Positions 47,846 to 55,397 of a stretch of DNA of 59,139 nt are shown piece after piece. The stretch comes from Oceanospirillaceae bacterium (GTDB taxonomy: Bacteria; Pseudomonadota; Gammaproteobacteria; Pseudomonadales; Balneatricaceae), in contig JABSRA010000021.1 in the NCBI GenBank assembly GCA_013215445.1, positions 1 to 59,139 of the forward strand, given 5' to 3'. Position numbers and translations under genes: made by a program. The first letter of the stretch is position 1. Each line of letters begins with the position of its first letter. The notes beneath the pieces are model-generated. The model was not told where the DNA came from and searched no databases. It worked only from the letters and a program-made list of their open reading frames with translations.

Positions 47846-48885
47846 AATCGATTCCTCAGTGCGATAGTAGTAGAAACTACCTTGCGCAAATGGTTGTCAG
47901 TGCTATTAACGTCACTGCCGGCGAAGAAATAATTTTGTGGAGAATCAACCAAACTATCGCGACTACGCAGCAATATTTCGACCCTTAAGCTAATCACTTT
48001 GTCTAAATCAACCTTATCCACCGTGGCATACAGATTGACCGATTGATCACCGTTACTGTCTTCCCCATACAAAAATTGAATATTTTCAACCCCTTCTACT
48101 ATTTCCCTAGCCTGTGTAACCAATGCCCCGCTGGCATCAATCGACGTTTGTTGCCGATAAAGTGCAGGCTGACCCAAATTATTTTGTGCCACAAAATAGG
48201 CGAGGGAATTGAGCGCCAAGATTGAACCGCTGGTAAATTGATAGTTTTGGGTCGAACAAACAGTACCTACCCCCAGACTATTTACACAATTTTTTGGCGC
48301 CGGCCCAACCATAAGTTGGTGCTCAATATTGACAGTACTGTTAGCAGCATCATTGTTAGATTGTAAAAATATGGCTCGATGTGAGCAATCTGTTACCAAT
48401 AATGGCTGGTTTTTAACGAACGGGTGAGTTCCATAACAGCTAAAGGTTGAATTGGTTGAATTATGAGTTTCTATCTCGCAGATATCTTTAGTAGATGCGT
48501 ATTTAAGGCTCAATACATCCGTACCTACATTGACAGTGAGCCCTGCATAGACGGTATTCGCGGCAACATTATCCTGCCCATTGAGGGTGGTAGCAAAATT
48601 TAACTCTGCAGGCACAGCATTGCTATTATTGGCGATTACATTCACTTTAGTTGCGTTGATATCACAGCCCAAAAAGCTGCTTAGTCGTACATCTTGAGTG
48701 ACAAAACCAATCGCGTACCTAGCGTTTTCCTGCAGTCTTGCCAATCCCGCTTGGGTGCGGTGAAAAACCAAACTGCTAAACATCACCTCTAAAACAGCGC
48801 CAATAATCACCAGACCAATGAGCATCCCGATCAACAGTTCAACCATGGTAAAACCACTCTGGCTGGTCTTGCGCCTAAGCCTCAT
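47842..48885 (-). CDS. pilW: Minor pilin PilW
   Basis: The 347-residue protein has a class III/type IV prepilin leader, with KTSQSG before the cleaved FTMVELLIGMLIGLVIIGAV (Glu at +5). The long C-terminal domain includes RTQAGLARLQENARYAIGFV, typical of PilW. It overlaps pilX and pilV by 4 bp on each side, so translation is coupled across pilVWX. Confidence 0.93.
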   Translation of the reverse strand: MRLRRKTSQSGFTMVELLIGMLIGLVIIGAVLEVMFSSLVFHRTQAGLARLQENARYAIGFVTQDVRLSSFLGCDINATKVNVIANNSNAVPAELNFATTLNGQDNVAANTVYAGLTVNVGTDVLSLKYASTKDICEIETHNSTNSTFSCYGTHPFVKNQPLLVTDCSHRAIFLQSNNDAANSTVNIEHQLMVGPAPKNCVNSLGVGTVCSTQNYQFTSGSILALNSLAYFVAQNNLGQPALYRQQTSIDASGALVTQAREIVEGVENIQFLYGEDSNGDQSVNLYATVDKVDLDKVISLRVEILLRSRDSLVDSPQNYFFAGSDVNSTDNHLRKVVSTTIALRNRL

Positions 48886-49412
48886 ACTTCACCACTAAGA
48901 CTTATCTGTAACAAATCCCCGTTGCGATTATCGGCCCACCAGATATACACAACCACCGGAAAATCGGAGTTATCTGCTTCACAATCGGGAGTCCCGGCTA
49001 CATCACCAACCAGATCACTGCGACACACCAAACCATCACCCTGCGTCAGCTCGCGGGCAATTTTTTGTCGCCATCTAAAGGTATCATCCTCGGACATCTG
49101 GCTAGCAGTACAATTGGGCGTAGCGTCCGCTTGATTAAAGGCGACACAACTACCATTAACACTGCCCGCGTTAAAGTACTGACTCGCTGGAGAGTTGACC
49201 CGCATACTCTCTAAAATATCATAGGCCAACACATTTGCCTGTGATCTTGCATAGGCGCTTTGGTTAGTCTTTAGCGAGGTTATCTGTAAACTCATCAGCC
49301 CCAATAGTGCAATAGCGATGATCACAGTGGACACCAGCACCTCAATCAGCGACACCCCCTGTTGTCGGTAATTAGCAGATCTATTCACAATATGCCCTCT
49401 GGTGCTGTGCAC
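48882..49412 (-). CDS. pilV: Minor pilin PilV
   Basis: The prepilin motif is QQG followed by VSLIEVLVSTVIIAIALLGL, with Glu at +5, and LMSLQITSLKTNQSAYARSQ, the typical PilV continuation. Two GTG starts are possible: at 49412 (AGAGGA upstream by 7 nt) and at 49388 (AGAGGG upstream by 6 nt). The longer one is listed and gives 176 residues with a leader of about 19. It overlaps pilW by 4 bp and follows the fimT-like gene by 26 bp. Confidence 0.92.
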   Translation of the reverse strand: MHSTRGHIVNRSANYRQQGVSLIEVLVSTVIIAIALLGLMSLQITSLKTNQSAYARSQANVLAYDILESMRVNSPASQYFNAGSVNGSCVAFNQADATPNCTASQMSEDDTFRWRQKIARELTQGDGLVCRSDLVGDVAGTPDCEADNSDFPVVVYIWWADNRNGDLLQISLSGEV

Positions 49413-49438
49413 GACTAATTCCTCTATGGATAATGGGC

Positions 49439-49960
49439 TTAATTAACACATTGATTAAGTGTTGAGTCCCACTGTTGGCAAGTACGCAACCTGCCGGTAG
49501 TTCTCAATACTAGCGTCGCTGTTATGCTCGAGTTACTGTCAGATATTAAAAAATTTTGGGTTGTATTGGCAGAGGAGACAAGCTCGCCTAATGGTCCAAA
49601 TGTGACGGGATTGACACTGCTAAAGGTGATAGTAATGTTTGGGGGTAGCTGCGCTTTATGACGAATCAGGTTACCAGAATCAACCACCGTCACATCCCAA
49701 CCCGCCGACCAATCAGCACTGCTTGCCGGACAGTTAGTTTGGCCACTGGCAATACCGCAGACCGACACTTGTTCTGCGCGAGCCACAGCTTCACTGCGCG
49801 CTAAAGCCAGCGTGCCAATCAAGGTTTCTTGAACACTATTAACTCTGCGCTTTGCGATAAAATCATTAAAGTTTGGCAGCGCAATACCGATTAACAAACT
49901 GAGCACAGACAGTGTCAGCATTAACTCAATCAAGCTGAACCCAATATTTTTAGCTTTCAT
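49439..49960 (-). CDS. fimT: Minor pilin FimT/FimU (GspH-like)
   Basis: The 173-residue pseudopilin starts MKAKNIG with cleavage before FSLIELMLTLSVLSLLIGIA. The continuation LPNFNDFIAKRRVNSVQETL and LALARSEAVARAEQVSVCGI is typical of FimT/FimU with the GspH C-terminal domain. It is the first gene of the fimT-pilV-pilW-pilX-pilY1 operon and about 260 bp downstream of the 164-residue unknown gene. FimT and FimU cannot be separated from sequence alone; some FimT homologues bind DNA for uptake. Confidence 0.92.
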   Translation of the reverse strand: MKAKNIGFSLIELMLTLSVLSLLIGIALPNFNDFIAKRRVNSVQETLIGTLALARSEAVARAEQVSVCGIASGQTNCPASSADWSAGWDVTVVDSGNLIRHKAQLPPNITITFSSVNPVTFGPLGELVSSANTTQNFLISDSNSSITATLVLRTTGRLRTCQQWDSTLNQCVN

Positions 49961-50219
49961 ATCATATATTGATAAATTTAAAAATCATCTTTTTTATTAA
50001 ACAGTTAACTTAATTTATAGAAGAGACAAAAAATAGTCAAGATCAATCCACCGGCCAGTCAATATGACTCGTCGGCAATTTACCTGAGATGAACAATGAA
50101 ATTTATAGTAGGGAAAATGGCGAGATAAAATAGCAAAGATAATCCACAGTCAGCTATGCTACTTGACAAAAACAACTCAATATTTTTTAATCTATCGAGA
50201 CCACATCTACAGATGTGGA
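49961..50219. other. Region upstream of the minor-pilin operon
   Basis: This 259-bp AT-rich region should hold the promoter of the pilin operon. A dinucleotide-rich ATATCATATATTGAT sits just before the fimT start. No sigma-54 minus-24/-12 pair (TGGCAC-N5-TTGC) was seen on the minus strand. There is no credible gene. Confidence 0.35.
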
Positions 50220-50714
50220 TTAAATGCCTGGCGCCATACCGGTTGGCACATAACGATAACTTTTAAGCGCCGTTACTGGAGTTTTTTTCCCGGTTAATTC
50301 GGCGATCTCAGCCAACTTATTTTCAACATGGGGAAAACCTCTTTTAAGCTCTATCCAGAGTTCGCTGACTTTTTCGACCAATTCAGGGTAGGTCTGGACT
50401 TTTAAACTGTGCAACCATACCATGCCGCCTGCGGCATCAAATGGTTGGCCTCGCTTTTGGAATTCGCGGACCAAATTAGTGACATATAACTGAGAGTTTT
50501 TGCGCTCCATCGGCGAACCCTCCCCGGCGAGAACCTGCTTCGACAATCCTCCATTTTCGGCTAAATTGACTCTTATCAAAGTCGCTATCGCCACTAACAT
50601 AGCCACATCTTGGTCGTCTTTTGCTTTGATAGCACCTAAGAAAATCTCTATTTCCTGCAGCGCAGTTTTACATTGACCGGCACTTATTTTTCGATTAATC
50701 CAATTCTTGATCAT
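50220..50714 (-). CDS. Unknown 164-residue cytoplasmic protein
   Basis: No family is recognised. The protein is helical and soluble, with no signal peptide or membrane segment. The middle, AMLVAIATLIRVNLAENGGL, is the most hydrophobic part. The stretch MERKNSQLYVTNLVREFQKR followed by GGMVWLHSLKVQTYPEL looks ordered and coding-like. It is in the same direction as the pilin operon and upstream of it, but the 260-bp gap argues against cotranscription. The start ATG at 50714 gives MIKNWINRKIS. Confidence that it is a real gene is high from composition and length. Confidence 0.75.
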   Translation of the reverse strand: MIKNWINRKISAGQCKTALQEIEIFLGAIKAKDDQDVAMLVAIATLIRVNLAENGGLSKQVLAGEGSPMERKNSQLYVTNLVREFQKRGQPFDAAGGMVWLHSLKVQTYPELVEKVSELWIELKRGFPHVENKLAEIAELTGKKTPVTALKSYRYVPTGMAPGI

Positions 50715-51217
50715 TATCAGCTCTTAACTTTTAAATTGACGCTTGCTATTGTTGTTCACCATCATTATCTGCACTTGAGATTGATGAATAACCACCCCTG
50801 TAGACAAAACTGTCCGTTGAACCTAGATTCGGCGATTGAGCGCGAAAAAGAAGTGCAAGGCATTGGTGTGCATAGGAAATTAGAAAGTTTTGTGGTCACC
50901 TTATTGGTGATGAAAATATTTTCTAGTTTTCTAGGTGCATCAAGAACTTGTGCTTACTTTCGTGATTCAACTGTCGGATTTAGGTTGCAGTATCACATAT
51001 AGTTATAATCGCTAACAGTAGATTCTGTGTTTTTCAATACTAACGATAAGCTTAGTGTATAAACTAAGCCGTTACTCACTAAAAGCGCCTAAAGACCAGC
51101 TGGGCGAACCCTCCCGCCTCGCTAGGGTCCATTTCGACAAGCCTGTGTTTTTGTTGCGCCTTACAATGTTACCCATCAAAGAGCGAGTCATCATTCTCTG
51201 CTGGTTTAAGCTCCGCC
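50715..51217. other. Intergenic region with a hairpin
   Basis: About 500 bp without a convincing gene; a forward frame from 50673 to 51002 overlaps the unknown gene and has unlikely composition. At 51050-51069 a perfect 7-bp inverted repeat (GCTTAGT / ACTAAGC) forms a hairpin without a T-run. On the minus strand it lies about 150 bp after the stop of the oxidoreductase gene. Confidence 0.4.
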
Positions 51218-52237
51218 TCATTCATCGCTATTAACCTTGATGGTTATTTTACCAATCTGGCTGCCACTGCCCTGGTATTCAATGGCGGCAGCCAAGTCCT
51301 GAAAGGCAAAATCTCGGTCGATGATCGGCTTCATCTGATGCACACTCATCGCCTTTAGCATACGCCCATGCATCGCTTTAGAACCCACCTCGACACCTTT
51401 AATATTAACCGCGTTATACATAATCTCAGCAGTATCGACGTATCCTTCAACGACCCCCTGCATCGCACCTATTTGTGCAATGGTACCGCCACTGCGGATA
51501 CACTTTAGCGACAAATTTAAATGGCTGCCACCGATGACTTCCGCAATGTGATGCACGCCTTCTCCCCCTGTCAGTAATCGCACCTCATCTGTCCACTGGG
51601 GGTTGGTTTTATAGTTGATGGTATGATGCGCGCCCCATTTTTTAACTTGTGCTAACTTTTTATCGCTACTTGAAGTGACTATCACCTCACAACCCATCAT
51701 CAATGCGAACTGCATCGCAAACAATGACACCCCACCAGTCCCCAAAATCAGCACTGTATGGCCAGGTTTTAAATCAGATTTTTCCACCATTGCATTCCAA
51801 GCGGTCAATGCGGCACATGGCAGAGCTGCCGCCTGTTGATAACTCAGATAATCAGGTATTTTAATCACGCCCTGGCTGTTGAACAGTACGTACTGCGCAG
51901 CGACCCCATCCGCGCTTGGACCACCCGGAGAGCCCTGCAATTTTTCGGCAGTCATCTCGCCGTCCTGCCAATTGGGAGTAATCAAACTACTCACTCTATC
52001 GCCAATGTTCAGATCAGTGACGCCACTGCCTATCGCCACAATTTCTCCAGCGCCATCCGCAACCGGTACTCGGCCCTGTTCAGTGAGTTTCCAACGACTG
52101 ATGCCATTAACCACTAAATAGTCCCGATGATTAATCGCTAGTGCGTACATTTTAACTAACACTTGTTGTTCCGAGCAGCTAGGAATAGGGCTTTCAATAC
52201 TACGCAGTTGGTTGTTATGTATCTGATAAGATTTCAT
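51218..52237 (-). CDS. MDR-family NAD(P)-dependent alcohol dehydrogenase/quinone reductase
   Basis: The 339-residue protein belongs to the medium-chain dehydrogenase/reductase superfamily. The N-terminal GroES-like domain has LAINHRDYLVVNGISRW and VPVADGAGEIVAIGSGV. The cofactor fold has AALPCAALTAWNAMVE and VLILGTGGVSLFAMQFALMM. The catalytic zinc cysteine in the CxTD position is replaced by NHRD and there is no structural zinc lobe, so this is a zinc-free member, more like quinone reductases or crotonyl-CoA-type reductases. The substrate is unknown. It is divergent from a LysR regulator that probably controls it. Confidence 0.92.
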   Translation of the reverse strand: MKSYQIHNNQLRSIESPIPSCSEQQVLVKMYALAINHRDYLVVNGISRWKLTEQGRVPVADGAGEIVAIGSGVTDLNIGDRVSSLITPNWQDGEMTAEKLQGSPGGPSADGVAAQYVLFNSQGVIKIPDYLSYQQAAALPCAALTAWNAMVEKSDLKPGHTVLILGTGGVSLFAMQFALMMGCEVIVTSSSDKKLAQVKKWGAHHTINYKTNPQWTDEVRLLTGGEGVHHIAEVIGGSHLNLSLKCIRSGGTIAQIGAMQGVVEGYVDTAEIMYNAVNIKGVEVGSKAMHGRMLKAMSVHQMKPIIDRDFAFQDLAAAIEYQGSGSQIGKITIKVNSDE

Positions 52238-52373
52238 TTATCACCTTCTTCATGGTTTGTATTTGTTGATGAGTGCAGCCATTGGAGGCCATAAGTGTTA
52301 CTTTACTCTTATCGACAAACGATGATAATAGACAAAAAAACCCACAGATAATGTCCCAACAGGAATGAATAGC

Positions 52374-53276
52374 ATGAGCAGTCACAAACTGGACCACTTA
52401 CACTTGATGCGGTTATTGGTTGCTATTGTGCAATTTAACTCCTTTGCAAAAGCAGCTGAACACTTGTCGATCACGGCCACTAAAGCCTCTAAAGACATTC
52501 GTCATTTGGAACAGTCACTGCAAGTGACCCTGCTGCATAGAACCACTAGAGCGGTGAGTTTAACCGACTCTGGAGAGCAGTATTACCAATACGCCCTGCA
52601 GATACTGCAGCTGCATCAACAAATGTTAGACAGTATCCTAAACCTAAAAACCACCTTGAGTGGTGAGCTCAGAATTAGCGCACCTAGCCTGTGGGGTAAA
52701 ATAATCCTGACACCCCTCATTTTAGAATTTAAGCAACAGCACCCCAAGGTGAACTTTATTGCCAGCTACTCCAATGCCAATGTCGATATACTGCGAGACA
52801 ACATACATATAGCCTTTCGCAGTACCCAACTGCGCGATGAACCCTACATAGCTCGCTTTATTAGCGAAGACAACTATAGCCTTTGCGCCAGTTCAAGTTA
52901 CCTTGAAAATAACCCAGCCATTCATACTCTGGAAGACTTAGATAACCATCAATTTATTAGCTTGGCCCACCCAAGCGGGACATTTGAGAAACTCAACTTT
53001 ATCTGCGAGCAAAAAATCGTTGCCAAGCACCTAGCGGGTCAATTGGCGTTTAGCAATAAAGAAGATATTTTGCGGGCGGTAAAACAGCACTTTGGCATCG
53101 CTGTATTACCCAGTTATTTAGTGGCAGATGACATTAATAAGGGTGAGCTGCAAAGAGTGCTAGTCAAGTACCCGCTCAAACCTGCCAAGTTTTACGCCCT
53201 CTATACCCAAAAGCGCAAAGAGTCGGCACTGGTCAATCAATTCATCGATTTTGTCATTGACAATACCGCCCCTTAA
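52374..53276 (+). CDS. LysR family transcriptional regulator
   Basis: The start ATG at 52374 is chosen because AGGA lies 9 nt upstream; an ATG at 52365 is possible. The protein has 300 residues. The helix-turn-helix is LLVAIVQFNSFAKAAEHLSI followed by TATKASKDIRHLEQSLQVTL. The substrate-binding domain (about 87-295) shows LSGELRISAPSLWGK and the typical DILRAVKQHFGIAVLPSYLV. It belongs to the CrgA/YafC-like branch by its domain pattern. It is divergent from the MDR oxidoreductase gene, with about 135 bp between starts, a classic LysR regulator-target layout. Confidence 0.93.
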   Translation: MSSHKLDHLHLMRLLVAIVQFNSFAKAAEHLSITATKASKDIRHLEQSLQVTLLHRTTRAVSLTDSGEQYYQYALQILQLHQQMLDSILNLKTTLSGELRISAPSLWGKIILTPLILEFKQQHPKVNFIASYSNANVDILRDNIHIAFRSTQLRDEPYIARFISEDNYSLCASSSYLENNPAIHTLEDLDNHQFISLAHPSGTFEKLNFICEQKIVAKHLAGQLAFSNKEDILRAVKQHFGIAVLPSYLVADDINKGELQRVLVKYPLKPAKFYALYTQKRKESALVNQFIDFVIDNTAP

Positions 53277-53459
53277 ATAGATGAATTTGTATTTTTTGAC
53301 CATTATTGAAGAACCTAAGATAAGTTCATCGGCATAATATTGAAAACAGATTGTTACCAATACAGCACCGCCACCCGCTGGACCTTGTTACCTGCTCATG
53401 CAAGCACAACTGGGCCAAAAAACCGACTAAAATAGCGACATCAGCCCTTTGGGAAAGTT

Positions 53460-53912
53460 TTAAATCGGCAAAAAGTGCTGCGCTTTAACTTGGCCAAAGG
53501 CAAAACTAGATTCTATTGAAGCGATACCCTCTAATTCAGAGAGTTTCTCGCGGATAAAATTTTCGTAACTCTGTAAATCTTTGCTCACCACTTTTAATAA
53601 ATAATCACGATTCCCCGTCATTAAATAACATTCCACCACTTCATCCATGCAGGAAATTGCCTGCTCAAATTCATGAATATTGCGTTTGTCGGGCTTCACT
53701 AGCCGAACGTTGAGAAAAACATTCATCGCCAACCCACACTTTACCTGGTCGATCACCGCGGTGTAGCTCAGCAAGATGCCCGTTTTTTCCAGCTTGCGCA
53801 CTCGACGCAAACAGGGTGAGGGGGACAAATTTACTTTAGCCGCCAATTCTTCATTGGAAATTCTGGCGTTTAATTGCAGCTCTCTGATTATTTTCTTATC
53901 TATATTGTCCAT
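53460..53912 (-). CDS. Lrp/AsnC family regulator (MdeR-like by position)
   Basis: A 150-residue feast/famine regulator with winged helix DKKIIRELQLNARISNEELA / AKVNLSPSPCLRRVRKLEKT and a RAM domain containing VECYLMTGNRDYLLKVVSKD. It is divergent from the PLP lyase gene by 123 bp. In Pseudomonas putida an Lrp-type regulator, MdeR, activates mdeA (methionine gamma-lyase) and mdeB (an E1-type dehydrogenase), and the same three genes stand here in the same order. The functional match is inferred from arrangement. Confidence 0.92.
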   Translation of the reverse strand: MDNIDKKIIRELQLNARISNEELAAKVNLSPSPCLRRVRKLEKTGILLSYTAVIDQVKCGLAMNVFLNVRLVKPDKRNIHEFEQAISCMDEVVECYLMTGNRDYLLKVVSKDLQSYENFIREKLSELEGIASIESSFAFGQVKAQHFLPI

Positions 53913-54035
53913 ACTTAGCCTATTTTGGTAGATATTGCCAAAATCTTAATGCTAGCTGACGAAAAACACCAGCCTATTGCCGATTTATTTTGCTAATCTT
54001 TAACTTATAAACATTTATAACTCACAGGATCAGGC

Positions 54036-55319
54036 ATGAATAATTACAATAAAAAACACATCGGCAAGCACGCCCTCTCACCAGAATCCATGATGTTACA
54101 CTACGGATACGACCCAAAATTATCCCAGGGAGCAGTCAAGTGTCCACAGTTTCAAACCTCTACTTTTGTCTTTGATAGTGCCGCCCAGGGGAAAGATTTC
54201 TTTAACTACGCCTCGGGCCGAGTGGAAGTGCCGGCAGGGGTTGAACCTGGCTTAATCTATTCCAGATTTAACAATCCCGTTTTGGAAATTTTAGAGGGCC
54301 GTATGGCGCTCTGGGACGATGCAGAAGATTGTCTAGTGACCGCCAGTGGCATGGCGGCGATTTCCACCACCGTGTTGGCCCTCTCCAAACCCGGCGATGT
54401 GGTCATTTACGCAGAACCTATCTACGGTGGTACCGATACTCTATTAAACACCGTGTTGAGCCAATACAATTTGCATGCCGTCGGATTTAACAGCAGTGCC
54501 GGCGATAAAGGTCTCGCGGTGGCCATTGCAGAGGCCAAAAAGTTGGGGCCTATCTCTCTAGTACTGATGGAGACACCCGACAATCCAACCAATCAAATGA
54601 TCGACATCGCCGCTTGTAAAGCACTGCTCGAGGCGGTAGACCAACCAGAGGGTGAAAAACCAGTACTAGTGGTCGACAATACTATGTATGGGCCCATATT
54701 CCAGCAACCACTTTCGCTTGGGGCCGATCTCTGTATTTATTCACTTACCAAATATGTCGGTGGTCACTCCGATATTTTAGGCGGTAGTTGCTCAGGTTCT
54801 AAGGCACTGATTAGTAAAATTCGCGGCTTTAGAAACATCTTGGGCACCAACATGGACCCTAACACCGCCTGGTTGGTGATGCGTTCACTGGAAACATTAA
54901 AAATTCGCATGCAGGCCAGTGCCGATGGTGCAGAAAAAGTGGTTGAATTTTTACTACAGCACCCACTGGTCGAAAAAATATATTACCCAGGTCTACTGCG
55001 TGAGGGTGACCCACAATACGCCACTTTTAAGAAACAGTGCAGTGGCTGCTCTTCGACATTTTCCTTTACCATTCAAGGCGCTGAAAAAGAGGCATTTAAA
55101 GTCTTAGACGCCATGCAAATGGCGATGCTGGCGGTGAGTTTAGGCGGCACGGAAACACTGGTTCAACACCCGGCGTCCATGACCCATTCTAGCGTGCCAG
55201 AAGCCCGCAGACAGGAGATTGGCATCACCGATAATTTGATCCGAATTTCGGTTGGACTAGAAAACCCTGCGGATATTATCGCCGATTTAGCCCAGGCGCT
55301 AGACACCATTAGCAAGTAA
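54036..55319 (+). CDS. Cys/Met metabolism PLP enzyme (gamma-lyase/synthase family)
   Basis: A 427-residue PLP enzyme of the cystathionine gamma-synthase / methionine gamma-lyase family. The Schiff-base lysine is Lys239 in SLTKYVGGHSD. LIYSRFNNP (Tyr75, Arg77) matches the phosphate-contacting Tyr59-Arg61 pair of P. putida methionine gamma-lyase. YGGTDTLL (130-137) aligns with the lyase YGCT motif but has Gly132 in place of Cys116, the residue typical of true methionine gamma-lyases. About 30 residues are longer than the usual enzyme, partly in RVEVPAGVEP (62-71). AGGATCAGGC precedes the ATG. With the E1-like gene 78 bp downstream, it probably makes a 2-oxoacid that the dehydrogenase uses. Confidence 0.9.
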   Translation: MNNYNKKHIGKHALSPESMMLHYGYDPKLSQGAVKCPQFQTSTFVFDSAAQGKDFFNYASGRVEVPAGVEPGLIYSRFNNPVLEILEGRMALWDDAEDCLVTASGMAAISTTVLALSKPGDVVIYAEPIYGGTDTLLNTVLSQYNLHAVGFNSSAGDKGLAVAIAEAKKLGPISLVLMETPDNPTNQMIDIAACKALLEAVDQPEGEKPVLVVDNTMYGPIFQQPLSLGADLCIYSLTKYVGGHSDILGGSCSGSKALISKIRGFRNILGTNMDPNTAWLVMRSLETLKIRMQASADGAEKVVEFLLQHPLVEKIYYPGLLREGDPQYATFKKQCSGCSSTFSFTIQGAEKEAFKVLDAMQMAMLAVSLGGTETLVQHPASMTHSSVPEARRQEIGITDNLIRISVGLENPADIIADLAQALDTISK

Positions 55320-55397
55320 CCAAGGGAGGGGGGCTTAACAAGGCCTCTCTCAATGATTAAAGCGCTATAGCGGATATATTAGAGGCATGATCAAGCA

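Noticed and set aside
50673..51002. 109-codon forward frame
   Set aside because: It overlaps the start of the minus-strand unknown gene, has His-rich unlikely composition and no ribosome site.
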